From a virus: DNA of 28,901 nucleotides. The stretch spans positions 1 through 28,901 of IMG/VR virus record IMGVR_UViG_3300025108_000274. One strand, 5' to 3'. Each line of letters begins with the position of its first letter. Positions within the stretch are counted from its first letter, which is position 1. Of this stretch, positions 19,601-26,566 are shown one piece after another. A model generated the notes under the pieces. The model had not been told where the DNA came from. It saw only the letters and a list, made by a program, of their open reading frames with translations, and searched no databases. Made by a program: the position numbers and the translations under genes.

Positions 19601-22600
19601 GATCTCTTACTGGTCCTGGTGTTATTTCTACAACTTTATTGGGTTCAGAAGCGGCAAACTCTTTCTCTTTCTTAAGAGGAGACCAGAGATATGCAAAAAC
19701 CGTTCAATCTTTAAAAGGAGCAGAAACAAGATACTTTGCAAGATTATTTGCACAGGCATCTCTAGGTTCAAGTTCGTTTATTTTCCAAGGACTATCTGGA
19801 GTTCTCAAAGGAAATACAATTTCTGATAACGTGGCTGGAGTAGTAGCAGATACTACTGTAAATGGTGTTACTGTAGTTGGTGGTTTAACAACAGTTTCTT
19901 TCAATAATCCCATTGATGCCACTATTGCAGCAGGAACTGTTATTGAATTTGGTCGTGGTGCTTCCCCACTTGTTTTTGATTCTACAAATACTGGAGGAGA
20001 ATTTATTGATTCTGTTGTAATTGCAAATCCAGGAACTGGATTTACTGATGGTCAATACTTTGATGTTCCATTGGATGCACCTGCGGGAATCAATGGCAAT
20101 GATCTGCGAGTAAATATTATTGTTGGTGAGAACGGACAATCAGGTGAAGTCACAACAGTCACTGTAACAAATGCCGGTAGTGGATACACCCAAGATTTCC
20201 AAATTACTCCAAACCCATCAATAATTGGTTCAGGTTCTAATTTAGTTTTACTTGCAAAAGTAGCTACAACACAAAAACAATTTGCTAATATCGCATTAGA
20301 TATCCAGAGAGTTTCCGATCTAACAATTTCACAGGATCTCTTTGGTACTATTGGTGTTGCTAGATTTAAGAAGTCTCAGTTTAATATTGGTGATGAAGGG
20401 AACGGATCTGTTTCTATTAAACAAGGTCCCGATAGCGGATTAGACGCTGACTTATTAGATGGTCAGCAAGGTAATTTTTACTTAGACGGTCAATATTTTG
20501 TTGACAGAAGTATTACACCGGACAAACTTAAAGACGATACTTATGGCATTAGTATTAGTGGTAGATCTACCAGCACACTTCGTGTTGATACTGGCATCAG
20601 CAACCCTAATGCAAATCCCATCCCAAGTGGTGCTGTCCAAGGTTTAACATTGCAGACTTTGTTTAATAGTTCTGACGGTCTATTAGCAGCATATCCAAGT
20701 GTAGATACTGGAAACCAGAACTCTGCCAAACATTTATTGATGACTCTTCGTAATGGAGAAACTGGTGGGGACGCTACCTTTGGTGGCGTAAGACAACTTG
20801 CATTTGCCAATGACGATAGAATCTATTTCCGTGGGTCAGGTGATGGAGTATCAAATTATAATTCTTGGTTTGAAGTTTGGACTTCAGGAAACCAGGGTAT
20901 TAGTTCTGGAATGGATTCAGACAAACTTGATAACAAAGAAGGTATCTGGTATCAAGATGGTTGGAACATTAAAGAGAATACAATTTTTGAAACTAGACTT
21001 CCAACATGGAGAAGTTCTACCAAATTTAGGGATAAGATTGAAGTTGCTTCTTATGCGGGAACAGATACTTTCTACAGAATTTTCGTAAGACAAAACCTTG
21101 ATGTTGATCCAGGTGGAGATTTTGAAACTACTAAGACAATTGACCTTTACAATATTAATAAGTTAAGTGTTGGTGATTTTACAATTACAGCAACAGGACA
21201 AAATGTTGACTTAGTTGATTCTTCTAATACTTATACAATGCTTACCGGAAGACTTGCTTCTGGTGGTAATATTGAATCTGCAGTTTATCTTGGATATGCT
21301 GGAGATGAAAGAGAGTTTGAACAATATGAAATTTTTGATGATAACACAGTTCAATATGCAGAATTAGGTAATGATTCTGGAACTGGTTATGTAAGACTTG
21401 GTAGATACGATGGTCTTGCGGCAACTCAACCATACATCTATTTTAACTCTTCTCAAGCACAAGCAGTAGATAATAATGGAGATCCTACTTATAACTCTGC
21501 TATTATCGCTGATGGTGGTGATGCAAACGAAGGATCTGGTAGTCTTGAATTTAAGGTTTTTGACGAAAATGAACTTAAAGTTAACAACAATATTATTTGG
21601 AACGCAGGTAATGTTGCATTTAATTCTAGTAATGTAGCTTCAACAGCATCACTCAAGTCTGCTGTGATGAGAGATACCTCTGGTAATTTTACTGCCGGAA
21701 CAATTACCGCTGGTATTATTGGTGCTGCTTCTCTCAACGTATTGAAAACTGGTGATACCATGACTGGATCACTCAGTATTACTGGTGCCAGCAATGGATT
21801 AACTATTCAAACTGGAAATATTGCAATCAATGGCGGAGCAGGAACTGGAACTACTGGAAATTTAACAGTTAGCGGAAATCTTTTAGTTGATGAAGGAGCT
21901 CTATATGTAAATAAAACAAATAATAGAGTAAGTGTTAGAGCATATGATGATCCTCAAAATCCAGGAACACCATTTGAACCAGATCCTACATCTGGATTAA
22001 ATGTTTATTCACAAGCAGGAAGTCTCGATATTCAGACCAACACTGATCTGTTACAAGTTGGTATTTACCAGCAGCAAATTTGGAACTATGTTAATACTGG
22101 TGAAACTGGTTTACTACTTACTCATGGTGCAACTGTAACTACACAGGCACAGTGGGGTATTTCTTGCCATAGAACTACTGACAATTCTGGTGAACTTATC
22201 TTTAGAACAAGAACAGCATCAGCAGAAAATGCCGATAAATTGGTAATTGATAATACTGGCAATTTAATTCCTGGTGCTGATAGTGCTCAAGATTTCGGAA
22301 CTAGTTCCAAGAGATGGCAAAATTCTTATGCAGATATAGGAGTTTTTACAGACAGTGTAAGAATTTCTGATGGTGCTGCAAACAAAGAAGCAGATATTCA
22401 TTTCAGAGGTGGTGGAACTGGTGCTTCAGGCGGTAAAAATTTCCGTATTGGTTCTAATATTGGCGGTGGTGTTGATACTTGGAGCGTATATGCATCAGAA
22501 ACAAATGGTGATGATGACTGGAAGAGTTTAGCAACTACTCCTTTACCTCCTGCACTTTCAATCCAAGGAACCAACAATAGAGTTGCAATTAACACAACTT

Positions 22601-23043
22601 TATTCTCAGGAACAGATAATACTGATCCAGAGAACCCAGAGAATCGTGATTACATCTTAAACATCAATGGAGATGTAAATCTAGATGGACAACTGTTCCA
22701 AAATAATGCCGAGTTCGTCACTTCTAGATGGACAGAAGCAGATTCAAATATCGTCAATGCCAACATCAAAGATATCTATAGGTTATCTGCTGTAGGTATT
22801 AACAATGCATCTCCTCAATATGCTTTAGACATTGATGGCGATCAAAACATAACTGGAAAACTATATATCAATGGTGTAGCACAATGGTTAGATGCTGGTG
22901 GAATTATTCGTTCTGCTGCAAATAACGTTGACGAGAATGTTGCAATTCCAGCCGGACAAACTGCGGTTAGTTTCGGAAGAATAGAACTAAATACAACTAG
23001 GACCATTACGATTGGTTCTGGGGCAGTTTGGAAAATCGTTTAA
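13663..23043 (+). CDS. Giant tail-fibre-like virion protein with beta-helix region (3126 aa)
   Basis: The largest gene in the window. Approximate order: N-terminal segment (1-60); GxGY repeats (62-140); a W/Y-rich module (190-247); a beta-helix start at 295-480, with 'YVSQQIGSDLNDGRSAVNP' typical of pectate-lyase-like or DUF1565-like solenoids; a beta region (480-765); a duplicated helical block (774-1030 and 1038-1297); return to beta-helix-like sequence (1340-1480); 'LPTQKAVKDYI' (1704-1714), a common phage fibre motif; GxGY repeats (about 1840-1925 and 2110-2200); 'LDADLLDG' (2260-2267); and 'LKTGDTMTGSL' (2694-2704), a motif of T4 gp37-like and other long tail fibres. The C-terminus ends in a short beta region (TITIGSGAVWKIV). 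These motifs support a trimeric fibre or side-fibre role. ATG 13663 has AAGGA about 13 bases upstream. The exact counterpart in T4 is not clear. Confidence 0.85.
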   Translation: MSFHINSDKEKIRGVNPKLIGDNEATIRVGTGANEQEIMRLQKDPVSGLPRVGINRTGQRVNNIDIDQGGSGYNQVPLVVIDPPADGGTQAQASASVFNGRVVSVSVNDPGTGYTSVPNVSFTGGNGSGAAATAFLDTVEFELDINGAIRTSTSIISDTARILNLDIENFVTPDLNMRAPNLKTFMNGTGTPWAANVIVQKDQYRYSVSNVYQATNTGTTGSLSPEHKDGIEANGTVNFKHIGFRVSTPTEFQYLETGEAGAFPRSITPLLGDRSDKIATTEYVLNLATNDVGGRVYVSQQIGSDLNDGRSAVNPVRSIKKAAQIAWSTPGVKETLIVSGGDYVEDNPISLPPDCSVVGDNLRLVIIRPGNVGKHIFKFGDKNYVTGVTYRDKVDSNGDPTGTWDFAMVFDDKQRIIIDNEVNGDFGVEFPIGHQVFGPDRFRISFQNNTGLALLQSGVQLLGLNTGARADSSGVSFTATTGSNAFISGTIDVELKSGSFIEGDQYSYITSAAVGGAFSQTISGTSGENTLRFTTDPSTDLPVNNVVFLDDTDNSSFTSGFYQVSVVNNGNAPTYWDVTFVPILGAVGWDSTLSDTTITVSSATPTTNTIDSTNLKSIRAEGEVVSYDEDIISTLPITRLDFSLQGDPSIATGGFQSDIYGDAEDIGGVVVYTSALVGRTNFHEFKEGQEIILENLPTSGPDLSFLNGKQRIYKVLEDADGRARRFVIPKKVPSLTTANFSPSEFAVVKSYSKSVTLSLLNSPNKFAVATPAERRYQDACQLIRNNRDYIAEEVVGIINDQFKSDYYSVYNLDTGNNTFDIYLGPLDHANTYVSGGTVTFGGTSYAISDFVYDTAVTGVATITTTAVAIAALSEDDTVQLADILISCTAGEKIYPSYSSPTNVNNGSNGDEQCKQDVVHFLNALVRDLEFGSNHNIIEAASKYIIDGKIAFIEDEIIQNVRAIEYARELAIYAMCNWRIKNRTVSDPLYVTKYATSVRYTDPTIVNTTAGTPACDDVRSAIDTLAYLWADVITNDASGTYLDAAYLIAKNADLIADQALIDTEITYPTLGLSNIRQRKCLRDIRLVIEGLVRDLVLGGNHGIVSAAESYFSGTVLSGIPEAQLEETRYAFQQVKDLAIAAMRNWTDGDVLATTPSTATYAPNTGVFTVTFPNPATPPVANQDRIAFAEGAITFSCAHDGGGNDASPYRTDANFGQSFLITNVSNNGGNTIVTANVGVGGSNTDSHTFAGALANGTKIIYTPFATTSLIPKFEDWSILEDSANPSCAAIASAITTALATFDSILEYASDPVNGASPGSIAQTFGTLYETNSLLTYPSSFVNDFGSNKMAVRGVYDDLPIIEASPYTQNASVISFRGGGGAEIDGDKVKQPNCPFPGLEPDGTASFPNQGKSMVAAAFTIVSFGGTGYKVINDGYTQLVSVFVIFCQDGVLCETGGYASITNSATNFGTFALRGTGFRKDPYEFDAGTVNVVSQTPTGRTILTVGNIGREPLEHYIVKIDGYTNADPDKEFFIESVSAVTVGPPFTATLTLDDGVGNGLSLIRESDGATVSGLTALQQALTPSGASNAVIRLHRPSIVNSSSHTWEFAGSGTNYLALPENGGTKVEANEQVSQNYGRVYVSGTDELGDFKVGTFARIENRTGNITFTGTVTISEVEFLKLKGGDVVVTGFDNSNTLGGANATDSKLPTQKAVKDYITNNLGPFINKPYSTNAVPRALVELTDSGKISLDQIPALRPFSIFTVVNETERLSIDGALAGDIAIQDNSDVVDGSPQSFILNNDLTSLFLGFAVDASLAFTIGDVFTGSPSTGRIQSTEYREGVLYKINITDGGSGYTVAPTVTISGGNPSAGSVAATATCTIANGEVVTITVTENASYVGGLGYTTQPVITIAAPPGAGTQATATALTESRLYGNIVNQIKMLDTDTFDDSSSPANTINILRVVNTSSSLISNWVSLSSEAVGVGSLTGPGVISTTLLGSEAANSFSFLRGDQRYAKTVQSLKGAETRYFARLFAQASLGSSSFIFQGLSGVLKGNTISDNVAGVVADTTVNGVTVVGGLTTVSFNNPIDATIAAGTVIEFGRGASPLVFDSTNTGGEFIDSVVIANPGTGFTDGQYFDVPLDAPAGINGNDLRVNIIVGENGQSGEVTTVTVTNAGSGYTQDFQITPNPSIIGSGSNLVLLAKVATTQKQFANIALDIQRVSDLTISQDLFGTIGVARFKKSQFNIGDEGNGSVSIKQGPDSGLDADLLDGQQGNFYLDGQYFVDRSITPDKLKDDTYGISISGRSTSTLRVDTGISNPNANPIPSGAVQGLTLQTLFNSSDGLLAAYPSVDTGNQNSAKHLLMTLRNGETGGDATFGGVRQLAFANDDRIYFRGSGDGVSNYNSWFEVWTSGNQGISSGMDSDKLDNKEGIWYQDGWNIKENTIFETRLPTWRSSTKFRDKIEVASYAGTDTFYRIFVRQNLDVDPGGDFETTKTIDLYNINKLSVGDFTITATGQNVDLVDSSNTYTMLTGRLASGGNIESAVYLGYAGDEREFEQYEIFDDNTVQYAELGNDSGTGYVRLGRYDGLAATQPYIYFNSSQAQAVDNNGDPTYNSAIIADGGDANEGSGSLEFKVFDENELKVNNNIIWNAGNVAFNSSNVASTASLKSAVMRDTSGNFTAGTITAGIIGAASLNVLKTGDTMTGSLSITGASNGLTIQTGNIAINGGAGTGTTGNLTVSGNLLVDEGALYVNKTNNRVSVRAYDDPQNPGTPFEPDPTSGLNVYSQAGSLDIQTNTDLLQVGIYQQQIWNYVNTGETGLLLTHGATVTTQAQWGISCHRTTDNSGELIFRTRTASAENADKLVIDNTGNLIPGADSAQDFGTSSKRWQNSYADIGVFTDSVRISDGAANKEADIHFRGGGTGASGGKNFRIGSNIGGGVDTWSVYASETNGDDDWKSLATTPLPPALSIQGTNNRVAINTTLFSGTDNTDPENPENRDYILNINGDVNLDGQLFQNNAEFVTSRWTEADSNIVNANIKDIYRLSAVGINNASPQYALDIDGDQNITGKLYINGVAQWLDAGGIIRSAANNVDENVAIPAGQTAVSFGRIELNTTRTITIGSGAVWKIV
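14230..14405 (+). repeat. W/Y-rich module, copy in the 3126-residue protein
   Basis: Residues about 190-247 hold 'TPWAANVIVQKDQYRYSVSN', 'VYQATNTGTTGSLSPEH' and 'NGTVNFKHIG'. This is the counterpart of the module at nt 11887-12060 in the neighbouring fibre gene. Its presence in both suggests transfer of a module between the two genes or from a common pool. Confidence 0.45.
15982..17580 (+). repeat. Tandem duplication of a helical block inside the fibre protein
   Basis: Block 1 (residues about 774-1030) and block 2 (about 1038-1297) share an ordered set of motifs: 'Y-x-DA-x-x-LI-x-x-N-x-D-x-IA' (from Y776 and Y1040); 'C ... L-VRDL-x-x-G-x-NH-x-I-x-x-AA' (C913 and C1079); 'YA-x-x-x-x-x-A-x-x-AM-x-NW' (ending W977 and W1144); and 'P-x-C ... 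AI-T' (C1014 and C1285). The blocks are predicted mainly helical, unlike the surrounding beta-rich fibre sequence. DNA identity is low, so the duplication is old. Confidence 0.65.
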
Positions 23044-23052
23044 TTTTAACAC

Positions 23053-23907
23053 ATGGCACGTTTTTATTCTTCTAGATTTCAATCCGAACGAATTAATTGT
23101 TCGGATGCATTACAAGTACCTATTCTAGATAGTAACCCATTAGATGGGGAAAATGCTGAGATGATGTATATTGATGGACAAATGAAATATTATTATAATG
23201 GTGAATGGAATAATATAAAAGTAAAACGAAGGGATGGTTCTAGTGCAGCAGCAGCTGCTCTTAGTTCTACTGAATTAAAAAATACATTAGGAGGTTCTGC
23301 TAGTAATGGTACGTATTGGTATCAAATGGTTGATGGAACTACCCAACAATTGTGGACAGATTTTACTACTTACGCTCCATATTCTTTTGTTATGGTGTCT
23401 AGATTAAATAATACATCTTATGATCAACGTTTAACAACTGCGGTAAATGCTTCAGACTTAGCAATTGTTCCTAACGATACGGCTGCTACTCAAATATCCA
23501 AACTATCAGACATTAATATTGGAGGAATCCAAACAGGTGGAACAATACGATGGGTGATTGCTGGATCAAAAGCAACATTTTATAGAATGGAAGCAAGTCC
23601 AAAATGGACTTCTGATTTTGGTACTAGTGGATGTTGTTCTTGTAGTTTCTTTAATGGATATGATGCATATGCTACACCATCATCTGCACCAAATTGGCAA
23701 ACGGGCTCAATTCACAAAGGTGGTTGTGGCGGAGGTCAAGATAGTAGTGGAGCTTGGTTGACTTTATCTGGGATCCATATTGATGATAGTAGATATTATG
23801 GAGGTTATGCTGGATCTTCTAGCACTATGGGCAATACCCCATCTCCATATCTATGTGGTGGCGGCACTAATTGGAATATTAATGGTTGGGTGTTAATGTC
23901 ATGGTGA
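23053..23907 (+). CDS. Adhesin candidate with Cys-rich, possibly fibrinogen-like C-terminus (284 aa)
   Basis: Residues 10-56 form the short module shared with neighbouring adhesins (MMYIDGQ ... YYYNGEWNNIKV). A small linker follows, then a region of about 200 residues starting 'NGTYWYQMVDGTTQQLW'. It includes 'QISKLSDINIGG' and 'TIRWVIAG', a cysteine cluster (C194, C195, C197, C225, C268), Gly/Ser/Trp-rich loops, and the end 'NINGWVLMSW'. The overall pattern recalls fibrinogen-related (FReD) domains found in some bacterial and viral lectin-like proteins, but this is by eye and weak. The gene starts nine bases after the giant fibre gene with no visible Shine-Dalgarno sequence or promoter box, so coupled expression is likely. 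A receptor-binding tip protein is inferred from context. Confidence 0.7.
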   Translation: MARFYSSRFQSERINCSDALQVPILDSNPLDGENAEMMYIDGQMKYYYNGEWNNIKVKRRDGSSAAAAALSSTELKNTLGGSASNGTYWYQMVDGTTQQLWTDFTTYAPYSFVMVSRLNNTSYDQRLTTAVNASDLAIVPNDTAATQISKLSDINIGGIQTGGTIRWVIAGSKATFYRMEASPKWTSDFGTSGCCSCSFFNGYDAYATPSSAPNWQTGSIHKGGCGGGQDSSGAWLTLSGIHIDDSRYYGGYAGSSSTMGNTPSPYLCGGGTNWNINGWVLMSW

Positions 23908-23913
23908 TAAATA
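23906..23913 (+). promoter_or_regulatory. Putative late promoter box (GATAAATA)
   Basis: GATAAATA overlaps the TGA stop of the 284-residue adhesin gene and ends 21 bases before the ATG of the first glycine-rich gene. It is the match closest to T4 TATAAATA in this window. An AAGG follows it, upstream of the ATG. Confidence 0.55.
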
Positions 23914-23934
23914 TTAATAAGGTATTTTAAAAAA

Positions 23935-24957
23935 ATGGGAATTTTAAACGTTGGTATTGGGGAAGCAGCAGAATCTATTATCCTTCCTCAAATTACAACT
24001 GCTCAAAGGAACGCTCTTCCTCCAGAAACAGGGCAAATTATTTTTAATACCGATGATTTTGAAGTGCAGTTCTACAATGGAACTGAATGGAAAAATGGCG
24101 GATCTGCTCCGTTTGAAGCTACTGGCGGTGTTATCAATGACATAGGTGGATATAGAGTTCACTTATTTGAAAATGACGGTGCTTTTACTGTAACTGCTGG
24201 TGCAAGAAATTGTGAGTTTCTTGTCGTTGCCGGTGGCGGCGGTGGCGGAGGATGGGGCGGCGGCGGTGGCGCTGGTGGATACCGTTCTTCAGTTGTAGGA
24301 GAAACTTCTGGTGGTGGAATTGCACCTGAAGGAACTTTATCTGCTGTAGAAGGATCATACACTGTTAAAGTTGGTGCAGGGGGAGCAAGAGGTAGTACTG
24401 GATATACTGGTGGTGGTGCTGGTCAAGATTCTTATATAATTGGTCCTGGTGGAACTAATATTACATCAAAAGGTGGTGCTGGTGGAGGTTGGTGGCAAGG
24501 TAATGTTCCTCCAATTGGTGGATCTGGTGGCGGTGGATCAGGTTCTGGTGCTGGTAGTGCTGGAACATCAGGACAAGGTAGTGCTGGTGGATCTGGACAA
24601 GGTAGTCAAAGTAGTCCATATCTAGGACACGGAGGTGGCGGTGGCGCTGGTCAAGTCGGTCAAGTCGGTTCTGGTGTTACTGGTGGTAATGGCGGCAACG
24701 GAATAACTTCTTCTATAACTGGGTCAGCTGTAGTTCGTTCTGGTGGTGGTGGAGGTCATTCTCCAGGTCTAGGTAATAGCGCACTATCTTCTGGTGGTTC
24801 TGGCGGCGGCGGTGGTGGTGGAAACTACTACAATGCAGCTCCAGCACAAAATGGAAACTCCAACACAGGTGGCGGAGGCGGCGGAAATTATGGAGACGGT
24901 TCCAGACTTTGTGGTGAAGGCGGATCTGGTATTGTTGCTATAAGATATCCAATCTAA
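23935..24957 (+). CDS. Glycine-rich adhesin candidate, copy 1 (340 aa)
   Basis: Residues 14-56 are the shared N-terminal module ('LPQITTAQRNALPPETGQII', then 'FNTDDFEVQFYNGTEWKNGG'). A short beta piece follows ('YRVHLFENDGAFTV'), then 'EFLVVAGGGGGGGWGGGGG' and a long glycine-rich domain to the end (GGSGIVAIRYPI). This matches a domain type very common in marine phages (Gly_rich_2-like). Runs of glycine with interspersed aromatic and Ser residues recall the polyglycine-II sandwich of the Salmonella phage S16 gp38 adhesin, so a distal receptor-binding role is plausible. It is not collagen-like: there is no regular G-X-Y pattern. It has its own promoter-like box and a diverged paralogue directly downstream. 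Confidence 0.8.
   Translation: MGILNVGIGEAAESIILPQITTAQRNALPPETGQIIFNTDDFEVQFYNGTEWKNGGSAPFEATGGVINDIGGYRVHLFENDGAFTVTAGARNCEFLVVAGGGGGGGWGGGGGAGGYRSSVVGETSGGGIAPEGTLSAVEGSYTVKVGAGGARGSTGYTGGGAGQDSYIIGPGGTNITSKGGAGGGWWQGNVPPIGGSGGGGSGSGAGSAGTSGQGSAGGSGQGSQSSPYLGHGGGGGAGQVGQVGSGVTGGNGGNGITSSITGSAVVRSGGGGGHSPGLGNSALSSGGSGGGGGGGNYYNAAPAQNGNSNTGGGGGGNYGDGSRLCGEGGSGIVAIRYPI
24232..24275 (+). repeat. 44-bp identical glycine-codon patch shared with the downstream paralogue
   Basis: This stretch is identical base for base to 25300-25343 in the second glycine-rich gene. It is a local GC-rich island in an AT-rich region. Another patch, 24472-24548, matches 25537-25613 at 76 of 77 bases. Confidence 0.85.
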
Positions 24958-24960
24958 ATA
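24953..24960 (+). promoter_or_regulatory. Putative late promoter box (TCTAAATA)
   Basis: TCTAAATA includes the TAA stop of the first glycine-rich gene and ends 21 bases before the ATG of the second, the same spacing as the box before copy 1. No Shine-Dalgarno sequence is evident between them. Confidence 0.5.
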
Positions 24961-24981
24961 TTACATAGAATAATCAAAACA

Positions 24982-26022
24982 ATGTCTAAAATTATTGTAG
25001 ATCAATTAAATGCAACTGAAGCATTTAAAGTTCCAACATACACTGAAGCACAGAGAGATGCTTTGGTAGATGTGTTGGAAGGATTTTTAATTCATAATTC
25101 TACAGCAGAACAATTAGAAATTTATTATTCTGGTGATTGGAGAAATTTGGGAAATAAAACAGCAGCTGGAGGTGGAAGTATAGAAGCCATAGGTGGAACT
25201 GTTTCTACATCAGGTGCTTATAAGGTTCATACTTTTGAGAGTGATGGAATTTTTACAGTAAATTCTGGAACAACAGAAATTGAATACTTAGTTATCGCTG
25301 GTGGCGGCGGTGGCGGAGGATGGGGCGGCGGCGGTGGCGCTGGCGGTTATCGCTGTTCTGTAGTTGGAGAGCAGTCTGGTGGTCAAACACCAGCAGAAAA
25401 TAAAGTAGAAGTTACTGAAGGTGCTTATTCTGTCAAAGTTGGCAGTGGAGGAGCAAGAGGTACTACTGGATATACTGGTGGTGGTTCTGGCGAAGACTCG
25501 GAAATTGCAGGTCCTGGTGTTTCAATTACAGCAAAAGGTGGTGCTGGTGGCGGTTGGTGGCAAGGTAATGTTCCTCCAATTGGTGGATCTGGTGGCGGTG
25601 GATCAGGTTCTGGATCAGGTTCTGCTGGTGTTGCCGGACAAGGTAATGCTGGCGGAAATGGACAAGGTGCTCAAAGTGGTCCATACTTAGGACATGGTGG
25701 AGGAGGAGGTTCTTCATCGGGTGGTAAAGTAGGTTCTGGTGTTACTGGTGGTAATGGCGGCAACGGAACTGCTTCATTAATTACAGGACAATCTATCATC
25801 AGAGCAGGTGGTGGTGGAGGTCATTCTCCAGGTTTGGGCAATTCGGCATTATCTTCTGGTGGCACTGGAGGCGGTGGTGGTGGTGGAAACTACTACAATG
25901 CAGCTCAAGCAGAAAATGGCAGTGATGGTAAAGGTGGCGGAGGCGGTGGAAATTATGGAGACGGTTCTAGACTTTGTGGTGAAGGCGGATCTGGTCTTGT
26001 AGTTATACGATACCCCGCTTAA
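24982..26022 (+). CDS. Glycine-rich adhesin candidate, copy 2 (346 aa)
   Basis: A tandem paralogue of the preceding gene with the same plan. The N-terminal module (about 13-57: 'VPTYTEAQRDAL', 'YYSGDWRNLG') is strongly diverged from copy 1. It is followed by 'YKVHTFESDGIFTV', 'EYLVIAGGGGGGGWGGGGG' and a long glycine-rich domain ending 'GEGGSGLVVIRYPA'. Several glycine-rich stretches are nearly identical in DNA to copy 1, while linker loops differ ('SSSGGKVGSG' here, 'AGQVGQVGSG' there; 'AQAENGSDGK' here, 'APAQNGNSNT' there). It is probably a receptor-binding or fibre-tip protein, either an alternative to copy 1 or a partner in the same structure. Confidence 0.8.
   Translation: MSKIIVDQLNATEAFKVPTYTEAQRDALVDVLEGFLIHNSTAEQLEIYYSGDWRNLGNKTAAGGGSIEAIGGTVSTSGAYKVHTFESDGIFTVNSGTTEIEYLVIAGGGGGGGWGGGGGAGGYRCSVVGEQSGGQTPAENKVEVTEGAYSVKVGSGGARGTTGYTGGGSGEDSEIAGPGVSITAKGGAGGGWWQGNVPPIGGSGGGGSGSGSGSAGVAGQGNAGGNGQGAQSGPYLGHGGGGGSSSGGKVGSGVTGGNGGNGTASLITGQSIIRAGGGGGHSPGLGNSALSSGGTGGGGGGGNYYNAAQAENGSDGKGGGGGGNYGDGSRLCGEGGSGLVVIRYPA
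25300..25613 (+). repeat. Near-identical DNA patches matching glycine-rich copy 1
   Basis: Within this span, 25300-25343 is identical to 24232-24275 and 25537-25613 matches 24472-24548 at 76 of 77 bases, while the sequence between is less similar. The mosaic suggests recent gene conversion or selection on the glycine framework. Confidence 0.8.
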
Positions 26023-26028
26023 TAAATA
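26021..26028 (+). promoter_or_regulatory. Putative late promoter box (AATAAATA)
   Basis: AATAAATA overlaps the TAA stop of the second glycine-rich gene and ends 28 bases before the ATG of the 169-residue gene. The leader is very AT-rich with no Shine-Dalgarno sequence. Confidence 0.5.
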
Positions 26029-26056
26029 TAAAAAACTGATTATATATTAAAATCTC

Positions 26057-26566
26057 ATGGCACATTTTGCTCGTTTAGATGAAAATAATGTAGTTATTGC
26101 AGTACACAGAGTGTCTAATGTTGACTGCTGTGATGAAACTGGATTTGAAAAAGAACATGTTGGTATTGCTTTCCTGAGAAAATTATGGGGTGCCCAAAGC
26201 AAATGGGTAAAAACTTCATATAATTCAAAAATTAGAAAAAATTATGCTTATGTTGGCGGAACATATGATGCAAAAAGAGATGCATTTATTGGACCAAAAC
26301 CTTTTGATTCTTGGATTTTAGATGAAAATTTATGTATGTGGATAGCACCAAAACCACACCCAGAACCAGAAACGCTTGGAAGTATCAATCCATTCAAATA
26401 CATTTGGGACGAAAGTGTAATGGATTGGATTTCGGGAAAAGATGAAGATACAGTTGATCGTTGTATGAGACAAGTAAAGAAAGTAGTTATTGAAGATCCA
26501 ACAGAAGGAGATAAAGCAATGCGTGAGGTTGGAAGATTTGGAGAATTTGTAGAAAAAGATAATTAA
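26057..26566 (+). CDS. Conserved-type marine phage protein, unknown function (169 aa)
   Basis: The N-terminus 'MAHFARLDENNVVIAVHRVS' and the core 'WVKTSYNSKIRKNYAYVG' followed by 'YDAKRDAFIGPKPFDSWIL' match a protein type that I recognise as widespread near tail-fibre genes of marine phages, with no assigned function. The core is Trp/Tyr-rich ('LCMWIAPKPHPEPE', 'KYIWDESVMDWISG') and is followed by a charged C-terminal tail of about 45 residues. A 'CCDETG' segment lies at 24-29. There is no signal peptide or membrane helix. Its place between adhesin candidates and two oxygenase-like genes suggests a structural or assembly accessory. The next gene begins one base after its stop. Confidence 0.75.
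   Translation: MAHFARLDENNVVIAVHRVSNVDCCDETGFEKEHVGIAFLRKLWGAQSKWVKTSYNSKIRKNYAYVGGTYDAKRDAFIGPKPFDSWILDENLCMWIAPKPHPEPETLGSINPFKYIWDESVMDWISGKDEDTVDRCMRQVKKVVIEDPTEGDKAMREVGRFGEFVEKDN

Noticed and set aside
24159-24362. Open frames on the minus strand, including a proline-rich one opposite the glycine-rich gene
   Set aside because: They are complements of glycine codons and of other coding sequence. They have no start context, no promoter and no recognisable protein, and all lie inside confident + strand genes.
24232-25613. Diversity-generating retroelement or CRISPR-like repeats in the glycine-rich genes
   Set aside because: There is no reverse transcriptase in the window, and the differences between copies are not confined to adenines. 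The repeats are glycine codon runs and paralogy, not evenly spaced direct repeats with spacers.
23935-26022. Collagen-like protein
   Set aside because: The glycine runs do not follow a regular G-X-Y triplet pattern and prolines are few. A glycine-rich adhesin domain fits better.
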